A stretch of 64,000 nt of DNA, taken from Aquibaculum arenosum. GTDB taxonomy: Bacteria > Pseudomonadota > Alphaproteobacteria > Kiloniellales > DSM-21159. Each line of letters starts with the position of its first letter. The stretch's first letter is position 1. Shown piece by piece: positions 24,488 to 33,986 of the stretch. The translations under genes were made by a program, and so were the position numbers. The notes under the pieces were generated by a model that was not told the DNA's origin, ran no database searches, and saw nothing but the letters and a program-made list of their open reading frames with translations. The DNA lies in NCBI RefSeq assembly GCF_029222965.1, contig NZ_JARHUD010000001.1:558001-622000 (forward strand). The letters are read 5' to 3'.

Positions 24488-27400
24488 ATGAGGGTCAATC
24501 GGTTCGGACGTGTGCTGTTGGAGGTCATGGGCGGAGCGGTCGCCTTGCTGGTGGTCGTCCTGCTGATTGTCTTCTGGCGATTAACCGCCGGCCCTGTGCC
24601 CATGGATTTCCTCGCCCCGCGGATCGAACAGGCCTTTGCCGGCGAAGGGGTGGTGGCCGAGGTAGGCTCCACCGCCTTGATCTGGGACGGCAGCAGCCGA
24701 GAAATTCAGGTGGAGGCGCGCAACTGGCGTCTGCGCGACAGCGAGGGGCAGCCGCTGGCCTACCTTCCGCGGGTCGAGTTGACCCTCAGTCTCGAAGCAC
24801 TGTTGCACGGCACCTTCGGTGCCACCCGCATCGAGTTGGATCGGGCCCGCCTGCGTGTGCTGCGCGATGAAGAGGGCGCCTTTGCCTTCGGTGCACCGCC
24901 GGCGGACAGCGACGAAGTGCCCGATCTCTCGGGGGTGGCGGACGACGTGCTGGCCCAGCTCCTGGAGCCGCGCGACCCGGACAAGGCGATCACCTATCTG
25001 CAGCATATCGACATTCGCAATGCCCGGCTGCTCTTCGATGACCGTCGCGTCGGCCGACGGATCGAGCTGCGCCAAGGCGGAATACAGATCTGGCGCGAGG
25101 TGGGTGGCATTGGTGCCCAGGTCCAGGGAGAAGCAGCATTTGGCCAGGCACGCGCCGCTCTGCGCTCTTCACTCTGGTTCCGCAGCGATCAGCAGGTGGT
25201 TGAAAGCCAGACGCAGTTCGAGGACCTGCGCGTCAACGAGTTTGCTCCCTGGTCCGGTTTCGCGGAACTCGACGGGATCGAGTTGGGTCTCAGCGGCCAG
25301 TTGCAGGCGAATGTGCCGATTGATGGGCGCTTGCCCAGCGGCACCTTCGAGATCGCCAGCGATGGCGGCCGGATTGATCTGACGGAGGTTTTCGCGCGCC
25401 CCTTCGACCTCCTTTCGCTGAGCGCCCGGGGAGCCTTTGATGGCGCCGGCGGCACCTTCGGACTTGAACAACTCGATCTGCATCTGGGCAACGAACTGGA
25501 GCCTGGCCCACGTCTCAGTGCCTCCGCGGATGTACGCGAAGGGACGAATGGGCTTCGCGTGACCACCGAGGCCTCGGTCGAACATGTGTTGGTGCCGGAC
25601 TTGCATCTTTACTGGCCCACAATACTGCGCGATGGCGGCCGCCCCTGGGTGGTGGAGAACATCCCTGTGGGCGAAGCACCGGAAGGGCGGGTGGCGGCGG
25701 ATGTGACCCTCCCCAAAGATCCGACGGCGGAACCTCTGGTGCATCGGCTCGACGGATCTTTCAGTTTTCGCGACCTGGAGGTTCACTATCTGCGGCCACT
25801 GCCGCCGGCGGTGGGTCTTCACGGCACGGCCACCTTCGATGCCGATTCCTTCAACTTCGTCGTTGAGAACGGCGGCATGCAGGAGTTGGCGGTTTCCGGC
25901 GGCGACGTGGTCATCTCCGGCCTGCAGGAGCCGGACCAGTGGCTGGACGTGAGCTTCGACGCCGTTGGTCCCTTGCGGACGGTTCTGGAAACGCTGGAAC
26001 ATCCGCGGCTCGACCTGCTTGCGGAACTGGGCTTCACCTCCGAAGGCTCGGCCGGGCAAGCTAATGCCCGGCTTCGCTTCGTCCTGCCGCTCGAAGACGA
26101 GGTCACCTTTGATGACATAGACCTTGGGGTGGACGGGACCGTGAGTGAGGTCCTGTTGCGCCAAGCCGTGCTGGGAGAGGACCTCTCCGGCGGGCCGCTG
26201 TCTCTCTCACTGACCCAGCATGGCATGCAGGTCAGTGGTGATCTGGCCTTGGGTGATACCCAGGCCTATGCAGTGAACTGGAGCGAAGCCTTCGAAGGCG
26301 GCGGGGAGCGCACGCAGGTCACGGCCTCAATTCCCCACCTCGGACAGCCGGCGCGCGAGCGGCTGGGCGTGGATTTGGCGCCCTATCTGACCGGCCCGGT
26401 GGCGGCGGAAATAGATCTTGGTATCCCGGTGCAGGGAGACAGCCGTCTGGATCTGAATGTCGATCTTGCCGAAGCCGCCGTTCAAATCGAGGAACTTGAC
26501 TGGGACAAGCCTTCGGGCGTTCCGGGACGTTTTACAGGACGGCTGCTTCTTCGGGATGAGCTACCCACGGCAATCGAGGACATGAGCTTCGATGCTGAGG
26601 GTTTGACCATGAGCGCTGGGCTGATGACCTTCGATGAACTCGGGGAGCCCAACACACTCAACCTGGGCAATGCCAACTTCGGCAACAGCAGTCTGCAGGC
26701 CCTTACACTGCGCTTCCTGTCGGACGGCGGCCTGGAGGCCGAGATCGGAAGCGGACAGCTCGACGTCGAGGACTTCCTGGGAGACGAGGAGGCCGAGACT
26801 CAAGCTGGGACGGACGTGCAGGAGCCGGAGGTTCCGGATTCGACGCTGCGCATCGTCGCGCCGAACGTCTCACAGCTACGCTTTGCGGAAAATCGTTTCC
26901 TAGAAGCGGCGGAACTGCGCCTCTTTCGCGACGCGGCCGGTTGGCAGGAGGCCGTGCTGCGGGGTCAGGTCCCCCGGCATCTCTGGCGCCGTGGCGGTGG
27001 CGCGGCGGATGAGGGGGGCCCGAAGACCGTGTCCCTGATCTACGGGGACGCGGCAGGTCGCGTCGGCAAGGCCTTACAGCTCCAAGCCGACGATTTCGGC
27101 GCGATGCTTCGGGCGATCGATCTCTTCGACACGCTGGAAGGCGGCAGTCTGTCCGTGGTGGGAAGCGGGGAGGGTCCTTTGCCGGATCATCCCATGACCT
27201 TCGAACTCTGGGCTGACGACTACACGCTGGTGGAAGCACCGGCCATGGCCCGCCTGCTGACCATTGCCTCTCTGACCGGCATTGGCGAACTGCTTGGCGG
27301 TGATGGGATCACTTTCCAGCGCTTGACGGGCGAGGTGGTTTTGGCTGATGGCCGTTTGAGCAGCGATCTGGTGCGGGCTTACGGACCGGCGCTCGGCATC

Positions 27401-27730
27401 ACCGCGCGCGGACATCTGGATCTGGAAGGGGCGAACTCGGACGTGCGGGGCACCCTGGTGCCTGCCTATTCGCTCAACCAGGTGCTGGGCGCCATTCCGC
27501 TCCTAGGATTCCTGCTCACCGGTGGCGAGGGGGAAGGCATTCTCGGCGTGAACTATCGTCTCAGCGGATCGCTGGAGGATCCCCAGTTCTCGGTCAATCC
27601 GCTGTCGGCTCTGGCGCCCGGTTTCCTGCGCAATCTCTTCAATCTTCCGGCAGCCAGCAGCGATAGTGAGGAGGAAGAGGATAACCGCGGTTTCGATCCC
27701 TTCCCGCCGGAAAGCATGCGCGGCCCATAG
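24488..27730 (+). CDS. AsmA-like/YhdP-type inner-membrane protein with large periplasmic region
   Basis: 1080 residues. One N-terminal membrane anchor (about residues 11-31, VMGGAVALLVVVLLIVFW) precedes a very long beta-rich region with the DUF3971/AsmA-like pattern seen in YhdP, TamB and AsmA. The C-terminal part has the family block ASLTGIGELLGGDGITFQRL and LNQVLGAIPLLGFLLTGGEGEGILGVNYRLSG. These proteins form bridge-like grooves that move phospholipids between inner and outer membranes. The acidic C-terminal tail (SDSEEEEDN) is unusual but short. The gene is divergent from glnE and ends convergently with the LpoA-like gene. Confidence 0.88.
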   Translation: MRVNRFGRVLLEVMGGAVALLVVVLLIVFWRLTAGPVPMDFLAPRIEQAFAGEGVVAEVGSTALIWDGSSREIQVEARNWRLRDSEGQPLAYLPRVELTLSLEALLHGTFGATRIELDRARLRVLRDEEGAFAFGAPPADSDEVPDLSGVADDVLAQLLEPRDPDKAITYLQHIDIRNARLLFDDRRVGRRIELRQGGIQIWREVGGIGAQVQGEAAFGQARAALRSSLWFRSDQQVVESQTQFEDLRVNEFAPWSGFAELDGIELGLSGQLQANVPIDGRLPSGTFEIASDGGRIDLTEVFARPFDLLSLSARGAFDGAGGTFGLEQLDLHLGNELEPGPRLSASADVREGTNGLRVTTEASVEHVLVPDLHLYWPTILRDGGRPWVVENIPVGEAPEGRVAADVTLPKDPTAEPLVHRLDGSFSFRDLEVHYLRPLPPAVGLHGTATFDADSFNFVVENGGMQELAVSGGDVVISGLQEPDQWLDVSFDAVGPLRTVLETLEHPRLDLLAELGFTSEGSAGQANARLRFVLPLEDEVTFDDIDLGVDGTVSEVLLRQAVLGEDLSGGPLSLSLTQHGMQVSGDLALGDTQAYAVNWSEAFEGGGERTQVTASIPHLGQPARERLGVDLAPYLTGPVAAEIDLGIPVQGDSRLDLNVDLAEAAVQIEELDWDKPSGVPGRFTGRLLLRDELPTAIEDMSFDAEGLTMSAGLMTFDELGEPNTLNLGNANFGNSSLQALTLRFLSDGGLEAEIGSGQLDVEDFLGDEEAETQAGTDVQEPEVPDSTLRIVAPNVSQLRFAENRFLEAAELRLFRDAAGWQEAVLRGQVPRHLWRRGGGAADEGGPKTVSLIYGDAAGRVGKALQLQADDFGAMLRAIDLFDTLEGGSLSVVGSGEGPLPDHPMTFELWADDYTLVEAPAMARLLTIASLTGIGELLGGDGITFQRLTGEVVLADGRLSSDLVRAYGPALGITARGHLDLEGANSDVRGTLVPAYSLNQVLGAIPLLGFLLTGGEGEGILGVNYRLSGSLEDPQFSVNPLSALAPGFLRNLFNLPAASSDSEEEEDNRGFDPFPPESMRGP

Positions 27731-27763
27731 AGCACATTGCGTTCAATTGAAATCGCTTTGCTC
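27730..27763. repeat. Imperfect palindrome between the AsmA-like and LpoA-like genes
   Basis: Outer arms GAGCA/TGCTC, a GCG/CGC step and a central TTCAATTGAA form a nested imperfect hairpin of 34 bp. It starts on the last base of the AsmA-like stop codon. From memory, it resembles short intergenic palindromes dispersed in some alphaproteobacterial genomes. It may also serve as the shared 3' end of the two convergent genes. Confidence 0.5.
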
Positions 27764-27784
27764 GGAGCCGCGCTTGCTGTCGGT

Positions 27785-28993
27785 TCAGTTGATCAAAACC
27801 TCAAAGCTTCTCGGTGCTTCTTCCAATTCGATGAAGGCGTCGCGCTGCAACTCATAGACAGCAAGGCCGCGCTCCACCTGGCCATTCGATTGCAGGCGGA
27901 ACAAGCCGTCTACACCGGCGAAGCCGTTGGGGTTCTCCAGCGACCCGCGGTCATAGGGTTGATCGTTGCCGTTCTGCGCCGCGTCCTGGGCCAGAGCGGC
28001 GGCCATCGCCGTAGAATCGTAGGCCACGGAGGCGATGCGCGGCGGCCGGGCATCGTAGATCTCGCGGTAGCGTTCGGCAAAACGCTCCCAGGAGCCGCGC
28101 GCCGGTGAGGCGAACCAGCCGCCGGCCAGGGCCGGTTCGGCGCCCAGAGCACGATTCTCCCACAGACGGGTGCCGAGATACTGAATCTGGCTGGGGTCCA
28201 CATTGTAGTTGGCAAGCTGCGCGGCAAGCGACAGAAGCTCCCGGCCGCCGGCCGGCACGAGAACGGCATCGTAGCGACTGGTGGCGCTCTGCGCGAACTG
28301 GCGAACCGGTTGTGAGAAGTCCGGCGAGCGGGGATCGTAGGTCACCACCTCGACCAAGTCTCCTCCGAATCGCTGAGTGGCCTCCCGGAGCGCGGAGCGG
28401 ATTGCATCGCCGTAGGCTGAATCGGGCATCAGCAGCCCGATGCGCCGCAGGCCATTGCGCTGCGCATAGTCGACCACCCGTTCGACCTCGGCCTGAGGCG
28501 TGAGCCCCATGACGTAGACGCCGTTGCCGGCAAGGGTGCGATCGTTGGAGAAGACCAGAAGCGGCAGGCCGGAGCCCATGGCAGTGCCGCGCACAGCCCG
28601 GACGTCGGAGGCGAAGAGCGGGCCAAGCACCAGCTGGGCGCCTTCCTCGATGGATTCCTCCAGGGCCAGATTGACGCTGCTGCCGCTGGCAGCGGTGTCC
28701 TTTACTGCGAGGGCGAAGTCATCTTCTCCAATGTCGAAGAGTGCCATCTGCGCGGCGTTCACCAGGGCCTGGCCCACCGGTGCGTGCTCGCCGCTCAGTG
28801 GGGCCAGCAAGGCCACCCGGGTTCGGCCGTCGTCATAGAAAGGCCGGGCCATCTCCTCTTCGGGCAGCGCCACCTCCTCGGGTGGCTGTTGCGGCTGTTC
28901 CGCCTGGCGCGTAGCCTGCGGGCTGGCGCAAGCGCCTACCAGAAAGAGGAGGATGGCAGCTGCAGCGCTTCCGGCAATCCGCGAGGCAGTCAT
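27785..28993 (-). CDS. LpoA-like penicillin-binding-protein activator lipoprotein
   Basis: 402 residues from ATG 28993, with AAGGAG upstream. The lipobox VGAC gives mature Cys22. A Pro/Gln/Glu-rich linker follows (about 25-55), then a periplasmic-binding-fold domain (VALLAPLSGEHAPVGQALVNAAQMALFD, later LGPLFASDVRAV, IGLLMPDSAYGDAIRSAL). This is the C-terminal LpoA-type domain; the N-terminal TPR domain of gammaproteobacterial LpoA is absent, as usual in Alphaproteobacteria. It presumably sits in the outer membrane and stimulates peptidoglycan synthases. It is divergent from rsmI, an arrangement typical of this class. Confidence 0.88.
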   Translation of the reverse strand: MTASRIAGSAAAAILLFLVGACASPQATRQAEQPQQPPEEVALPEEEMARPFYDDGRTRVALLAPLSGEHAPVGQALVNAAQMALFDIGEDDFALAVKDTAASGSSVNLALEESIEEGAQLVLGPLFASDVRAVRGTAMGSGLPLLVFSNDRTLAGNGVYVMGLTPQAEVERVVDYAQRNGLRRIGLLMPDSAYGDAIRSALREATQRFGGDLVEVVTYDPRSPDFSQPVRQFAQSATSRYDAVLVPAGGRELLSLAAQLANYNVDPSQIQYLGTRLWENRALGAEPALAGGWFASPARGSWERFAERYREIYDARPPRIASVAYDSTAMAAALAQDAAQNGNDQPYDRGSLENPNGFAGVDGLFRLQSNGQVERGLAVYELQRDAFIELEEAPRSFEVLIN

Positions 28994-29034
28994 CGGCGGC
29001 TCCTTGAACTGGGGACAAGAAAACGGTTCGAAGT

Positions 29035-29049
29035 GGAGTAACAACTCTG
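29035..29049 (+). promoter_or_regulatory. Ribosome-binding site and probable CTG start codon of rsmI
   Basis: GGAG at 29035-29038, an 8-nt spacer, then CTG at 29047. In the rsmI frame there is no ATG, GTG or TTG between the upstream stop (29005-29007) and the conserved N-terminal motif, so a non-standard start is needed. Confidence 0.55.
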
Positions 29050-29922
29050 ACGATCAAGGCGCTTACGCAGCCTCTGGAGCCGGCGCTTTACCTGGTCGCC
29101 ACCCCTATTGGCAACCTGGCGGACATTGGGCTGCGTGCGCTCGATGTACTGCGCCGAGCCGATCTCGTAGCCTGCGAGGATACGCGGGTCACGAGTCGTT
29201 TGTTGCACGCTCATGGTATCGAAAGATCCCTGCTTGCCTACCATGACCATAACGCCGAACGCGTCAGACCGAGACTGATTGAAGCCCTGCGGGATGGCAA
29301 GACCGTGGCGCTGGTCAGCGATGCCGGCACGCCGCTGGTGTCTGACCCCGGCTACAAACTCGTACAAGCCCTGCTGGATGAAGGCCTGGCCGTGACCGCG
29401 GTTCCCGGGGCTTCCGCGGTGCTGATGGCGCTCAGCCTGTCCGGCCTGCCCAGCGATCGCTTCTTCTTTGGCGGTTTTCTGCCGGCCAAGACTGCGGCGC
29501 GTCGCAAGACACTGGGGGAAGTCAGCGCTGTACCGGGCACGTTGATCTTTTTTGAATCCCCGCGGCGTCTGGCTGAAGCCCTCGTCGATGCTGAAGCTGT
29601 TCTGGGCGGGGCGCGCCCCGCCGCCGTTGCGCGCGAGCTGACCAAGCTGCACGAGGAAGTGCAGCGCGGCCCCCTGTGCGATCTGGTTGCTCACTACCGC
29701 GATGTGCCGCCGCCGCGGGGCGAAATTGTGCTGCTGATCGGGCCGTTGCCGGAGGCTGTGCAGGAACAGAGCGCGGAGGAGCAGCTCGACGGGCGCCTGA
29801 TTGCCGCCCTGAAAGCAGAGACTCTGCGCGATGCCGTTGATCGTGTGGCAGCGGAAAGTGGTTTGCCGCGCCGGAGGGTCTATCGCCGCGCGCTGGAGTT
29901 GGAGCGGGGCGATGAGCGATGA
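29047..29922 (+). CDS. rsmI: 16S rRNA (cytidine1402-2'-O)-methyltransferase
   Basis: About 291 residues if translation starts at the CTG at 29047. The frame then reads TIKALTQPLEPALYLVATPIGNLADIGLRAL, the canonical RsmI N-terminus, followed by ACEDTRVTSRLL, VSDAGTPLVSDPGYKLV and the SAM-site GASAVLMALSLSGLPSDRFFFGGFLP. The first standard start codon in frame is a TTG at 29200, which would remove 51 residues including VATPIGNL, so it cannot be the true start. The enzyme methylates C1402 of 16S rRNA with SAM. The stop overlaps yraN, as in many Proteobacteria. Confidence 0.92.
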   Translation: MTIKALTQPLEPALYLVATPIGNLADIGLRALDVLRRADLVACEDTRVTSRLLHAHGIERSLLAYHDHNAERVRPRLIEALRDGKTVALVSDAGTPLVSDPGYKLVQALLDEGLAVTAVPGASAVLMALSLSGLPSDRFFFGGFLPAKTAARRKTLGEVSAVPGTLIFFESPRRLAEALVDAEAVLGGARPAAVARELTKLHEEVQRGPLCDLVAHYRDVPPPRGEIVLLIGPLPEAVQEQSAEEQLDGRLIAALKAETLRDAVDRVAAESGLPRRRVYRRALELERGDER

Positions 29923-30286
29923 CGCCAGCCTACGGCGCGAAGCCTATAGCCGGGGCCGCCGGGCCGAACGTCTCGCGGCTTGGTGGCTGCGGCTGAAGGG
30001 TTATCGCATCCTTGCCCGCGGTTGGCGCTCGCGCCTGGGCGAGATCGATCTGATCGCAAAGCGTGGGTCTGTGCTGGTTTTCGTGGAGGTGAAGCGGCGC
30101 AACGAGGAGGCCGCCGCCATGCGGGCGATCTCGCTGCGCCAGCGCCAACGTATTGCCCGCGCCGCCCGGCTTTTTCTGCAACAGAATCCGCAGTTCTCTC
30201 TTTGCGCCTGTCGTTTTGATGCGCTGCTGCTCTATCCTGGCCGCCTCCCGCTCCACTTGCCGGATGTCTGGCGCGAAGGGGGGTAA
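29912..30286 (+). CDS. yraN: YraN/UPF0102 nuclease-fold protein
   Basis: 124 residues from ATG 29912, which lies inside the end of rsmI (11-bp overlap). The nuclease-like acidic cluster typical of the family is complete: E20 (RRAERLAAWWL), D46 (RLGEIDLIAK) and E59-V-K61 (FVEVKRR). UPF0102 proteins resemble Holliday-junction resolvases and restriction endonuclease folds, and some relatives cleave DNA; the cellular role is unsettled. Coupling to rsmI and placement before sirB1-gshB-comM follows the common alphaproteobacterial order. Confidence 0.92.
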   Translation: MSDDASLRREAYSRGRRAERLAAWWLRLKGYRILARGWRSRLGEIDLIAKRGSVLVFVEVKRRNEEAAAMRAISLRQRQRIARAARLFLQQNPQFSLCACRFDALLLYPGRLPLHLPDVWREGG

Positions 30287-30386
30287 AGATGTTCAGGATA
30301 CTGCCCCATCACTGGAAGGACGTTGACCGCGGTGCATCCGCCCTTGAGGCTGAACGCTACGCACCAGACAGGAGGACAAGCTTGCG

Positions 30387-31244
30387 GTGATAGGCGGGAC
30401 AGGATCGGATCGTAATCAGATTGCCACGATACTGCGCGACCAGGCGAGTAAAGCCGATGCGCAGCTGGACCTCGCGCGGCTGGCAATCTTGCTGGCGGTT
30501 TTCCAAAGCTCGGGCGACGAACCACTCGACCGCTATTTTCATCACCTCACGCTGCTGGAACGCGATGCGGCGGACCTGGCCCGGCGGTGCAGCACTCCGC
30601 CAAAGCTGGAGGAGCAGGTTGCGATCATCAACCACCTGCTCTTCGAGCGTTACGGCTACGCTGGCGACGAGGAGACCTACGACGACCTGCAGAATGCCGA
30701 CATGATGCGGGTGATCGACCGCCGGCGCGGGTTGCCGGTGGCGCTTGGCATTCTCTATCTGCGGATCGCCCAAAGCTGCGGCTGGTCCGCCGAGGGCTTG
30801 GGTTTTCCGGGACATTTCCTCATCCGGATGGAAGCCGAGGGGCGCCGGGCGATCATCGACCCCTTTAATGGCGGGGCGGTACGCACCGCGGATGAGCTGC
30901 GTGAGTTGCTCAAGGTCCTCTCTGGCGTCGATGCCGAACTGCAGCCCGAGCACCATGCCGGGGTGAGCAATCGTGAGGTGCTGCTGCGCCTGCAGAACAA
31001 TCGCAAGCTCCGACTGTTGCGCGATCAAAAGCGGGTCGAGGCGCTGCGTGTGATCGAAGGTATGCTGCTGTTCGCGCCGGCCACGCCGGCTCTGTGGCGG
31101 GAAGCGGGGCTGCTCTACATGCACGAAGAGAATCTCGGCGCAGCCATCCAGGCCTTGCAGCACTATCTTTCCCTTGAGGGAGATGACGGTCACCGGACGG
31201 AAGTGCGTGAGATCCTTGCGCGTCTTCGCACGCGGCTGAACTGA
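30387..31244 (+). CDS. SirB1-family transglutaminase-like/TPR protein
   Basis: 285 residues from GTG 30387 with GGAGGA at 30371. The SirB1 core (RRRGLPVALGILYLRIAQSCGWSAEGLGFPGHFLIR, about residues 112-147) is a transglutaminase-like domain; the usual Cys position is not obvious, as in many members. The C-terminal third has TPR-like helices (LRVIEGMLLFAPATPALWREAGLLYMHEENLGAAIQAL). Function is unknown; the family is widespread and often near release-factor genes, but here it sits between yraN and gshB. Confidence 0.88.
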   Translation: MIGGTGSDRNQIATILRDQASKADAQLDLARLAILLAVFQSSGDEPLDRYFHHLTLLERDAADLARRCSTPPKLEEQVAIINHLLFERYGYAGDEETYDDLQNADMMRVIDRRRGLPVALGILYLRIAQSCGWSAEGLGFPGHFLIRMEAEGRRAIIDPFNGGAVRTADELRELLKVLSGVDAELQPEHHAGVSNREVLLRLQNNRKLRLLRDQKRVEALRVIEGMLLFAPATPALWREAGLLYMHEENLGAAIQALQHYLSLEGDDGHRTEVREILARLRTRLN

Positions 31245-31259
31245 ACTGGCTTAACCGAG

Positions 31260-31272
31260 TCAGCTTAGCTGA
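31260..31272. promoter_or_regulatory. 13-bp palindrome upstream of gshB
   Basis: TCAGCTTAGCTGA is a perfect odd palindrome in the 94-bp gap before gshB, 67 bp from its start. Possible operator; no regulator identified. Confidence 0.35.
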
Positions 31273-31338
31273 GACTGTGACTTTGCAGGTCGGGCGGGTG
31301 GTGCTAACCCTTCCGCTTTCCGAACTAGGGGATTGTTC

Positions 31339-32307
31339 ATGAGCCTCGCTGTTGCCATCCAGATGGACCCCATCGAGGGGGTCGACATCAACGCGGACAG
31401 CACTTTTGCGCTGGCGCTGGAAGCTCAGGCGCGTGGCCATGCGCTCTTCCACTATCAGCCACAGGACCTGGCCTTTCGCGATGGCCGCTTGTTCGCCCGC
31501 GCCCGGCCGCTGCGCGTCGAGCGCAAGCTGGGAGAGCATGCGGAACTGGGGGCGCCGGAGTCGCTGGATCTCGGCGGCCTCGACGTGGTGCTGATGCGCC
31601 AGGACCCGCCCTTCGATATGGCTTACATCACCGCCACTCACCTGCTGGAGCACGTGCACCCCAGCACGCTGGTGGTCAACGACCCCATGCACGTGCGCAA
31701 TGCGCCGGAAAAGCTCTTTGTCACCCAATTTCCGGATCTCATGCCGCCGACGCTGATCACCAGCGATCACGCTGAGGTCGTGGATTTTCGCGTCCAGCAC
31801 GAGGACATCATCGTCAAGCCGTTGTTCGGCAACGGCGGCGCCGGCGTGTTCCACATCGCACCGGGCGACGAGAACCTGAATGCTCTGCTCGAGCTCTTCA
31901 CTCAGCTCTATCGCGAACCGATCATCGTCCAGAAGTACCTTCCGGAGGTGCGCCAGGGCGACAAGCGGATCATCCTGGTTGATGGCGAGGCGGTGGGGGC
32001 GATCAACCGCATCCCCGCCGAGGGGGAGGCGCGCTCCAACATGCACGTGGGCGGACGTGCCGTGGCCTGCGATTTGTCCGCGCGCGACCGGGAGATCTGT
32101 GAAGCCATCGGACCCGCGCTGAAGGAGCGGGGCTTGATCTTCGTCGGCATCGACGTGATCGGCCGCTACCTAACGGAGATCAATGTCACCTCGCCAACGG
32201 GCCTGCAGGAGATCGAGCGTTTCACCGGAGACAACCTTTCGGGCATGATCTGGGATGCGATCGAAGGCCGCCTGGATGATCGGCCGGACCGTCGGCTGCC
32301 CGAATAG
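31339..32307 (+). CDS. gshB: Glutathione synthetase
   Basis: 322 residues from ATG 31339 with AGGGGA upstream. N-terminal substrate domain ([30 protein letters not shown]) and ATP-grasp domain ([18 protein letters not shown], then [22 protein letters not shown], and [13 protein letters not shown] near the end) match prokaryotic GshB. It joins gamma-glutamylcysteine and glycine in the cytoplasm. GshA is not in the window. Other glutathione-related genes here are chaC, a GST and two DsbA-fold isomerases. Confidence 0.96.
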   Translation: MSLAVAIQMDPIEGVDINADSTFALALEAQARGHALFHYQPQDLAFRDGRLFARARPLRVERKLGEHAELGAPESLDLGGLDVVLMRQDPPFDMAYITATHLLEHVHPSTLVVNDPMHVRNAPEKLFVTQFPDLMPPTLITSDHAEVVDFRVQHEDIIVKPLFGNGGAGVFHIAPGDENLNALLELFTQLYREPIIVQKYLPEVRQGDKRIILVDGEAVGAINRIPAEGEARSNMHVGGRAVACDLSARDREICEAIGPALKERGLIFVGIDVIGRYLTEINVTSPTGLQEIERFTGDNLSGMIWDAIEGRLDDRPDRRLPE

Positions 32308-32411
32308 TGCTCCACATCGGCGCCGCTCCTCGACTGGCGTAATCTAAACTATTTCAATTTAACCGCGTTCTCTGCATAGTCGTGCTCGACTGAACAGAGC
32401 GGGGAACGGGA

Positions 32412-33935
32412 ATGGTCGCGCGCGTGGCGACGGTCGCGTTTCAGGGGATCGAGGTCGTGGAGGTCGATGTCCAGGTCCGGCTGCATCCGGGGCTGGCAAA
32501 CTTCCTGATCGTCGGTCTGGCTGACAAGGCGGTGGGGGAAAGCCGCGAGCGCGTGAGCGGTGCGCTCGCCTCCCTGGGTCTTTCGCTGCCGCAGAAGCGC
32601 ATCGTCGTGAACCTGGCGCCCGCCGATCTCGCCAAGGAAGGCAGCCACTTCGACCTGCCGATCGCCGTCGGGCTGCTCGCCGCCATGGGCGTGCTGCCGC
32701 CGGACGAGATGGCGGGCTTTCTGGCGCTGGGCGAGCTCTCATTGGACGGCCGCATGAATCCCGTCGCCGGTGTGCTTCCCGCCGCACTGCATGCCTCGGC
32801 ACAGGGGCGCGGACTGATCTGCCCCCAGGCGCAAGGCGGCGAGGCGGCTTGGGCACAAGGCATTGAGGTTCTGGCGCCCAATGATCTTCTGGCACTGGTA
32901 AATCACGTGAAGGGCAGCCAGGTGCTCACCCCGCCAGAGCCCGCCGTGGCCCCGCCGCGGGATGAAGGTGCTGATCTCGCCGACATCAAGGGTCAGGAAA
33001 GTGCCAAGCGCGCCGCAGAAATTGCGGCTGCTGGCAGCCACAACCTTCTCATGACCGGACCGCCCGGCAGCGGCAAGTCCATGCTGGCGGCACGCTTGCC
33101 CGGCCTGCTGCCATCTCTGTCGCCGGCGGAGGCGCTGGAGGTGTCGATGATCCATTCCGTGGCCGGCACGCTGGAGGAGGGCAAGTTGCTGCGTCAGCGG
33201 CCCTTTCGCGACCCGCACCACTCGGCCTCGCTGCCGTCGTTGGTGGGTGGCGGCCATCGGGCAAAACCGGGCGAGGTGTCGCTGGCCCACAACGGCGTGC
33301 TCTTTCTCGACGAGCTGCCGGAGTTCGCACGCGCCACCCTGGAGGCCCTGCGCCAGCCCCTGGAGACCGGGCGCGTCTCCATCGCGCGGGCCAACGCGCA
33401 TGTGACCTATCCCGCGCGGGTTCAACTGGTCGCTGCAATGAACCCCTGCCGCTGCGGCCATCTGGACGATGCCGCCCAGGCCTGCGCCCGCGCGCCGCGC
33501 TGCGCTTTGGACTATCAGGCAAAGATTTCCGGCCCGCTGTTCGATCGCATCGATCTGCATGTCGACGTGCCGGCGGTCTCCCTCGCGGACCTCGCCCTGC
33601 CGGAGCCGAGGGAGGGCAGTGCCCAGGTCGCGGAGCGGGTAGCGGCTGCCCGGGCGATCCAGGCCCGGCGTTTCGCCGCCCTCCCGGAAGACCGCCGGCC
33701 GCGCAGCAACGCGGAGCTGGAGGGGCGCCTGCTGGAGGAGGCGGCTGAGCTCGACGGCGATGCCCGCGGACTGCTCACCGGTGCCGCCGAGAAACTGCGC
33801 CTCACCGCCCGCAGCTATCACCGGGTGCTGCGGGTCGCTCGTACGCTGGCCGATCTGGCCGGCGAGGAGAGGGTGGGCCGCCCTCAACTTGCCGAAGCGC
33901 TCACCTATCGCCGCATGGCGCTCAGCCGCACCTAA
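32412..33935 (+). CDS. comM: YifB/ComM-family Mg-chelatase-like AAA+ ATPase
   Basis: 507 residues. N-terminal ChlI/Lon-like domain (GLADKAVGESRERVSGAL, then KRIVVNLAPADLAKEGSHFDLPIA), a central AAA+ domain with Walker A GPPGSGKSM, Walker B HNGVLFLDELPEF and the motif AAMNPCRCGH with a later cysteine (APRC), and a C-terminal helical domain ending in SYHRVLRVARTLADLAG. ComM is a hexameric helicase that extends branch migration in natural transformation and recombination. It follows gshB by about 100 bp in the usual order. Confidence 0.95.
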   Translation: MVARVATVAFQGIEVVEVDVQVRLHPGLANFLIVGLADKAVGESRERVSGALASLGLSLPQKRIVVNLAPADLAKEGSHFDLPIAVGLLAAMGVLPPDEMAGFLALGELSLDGRMNPVAGVLPAALHASAQGRGLICPQAQGGEAAWAQGIEVLAPNDLLALVNHVKGSQVLTPPEPAVAPPRDEGADLADIKGQESAKRAAEIAAAGSHNLLMTGPPGSGKSMLAARLPGLLPSLSPAEALEVSMIHSVAGTLEEGKLLRQRPFRDPHHSASLPSLVGGGHRAKPGEVSLAHNGVLFLDELPEFARATLEALRQPLETGRVSIARANAHVTYPARVQLVAAMNPCRCGHLDDAAQACARAPRCALDYQAKISGPLFDRIDLHVDVPAVSLADLALPEPREGSAQVAERVAAARAIQARRFAALPEDRRPRSNAELEGRLLEEAAELDGDARGLLTGAAEKLRLTARSYHRVLRVARTLADLAGEERVGRPQLAEALTYRRMALSRT

Positions 33936-33986
33936 GGCACGCCGCGCGATTCCAAAAGCCGGCCAACTGCATTAGGTTCGCCTCCC

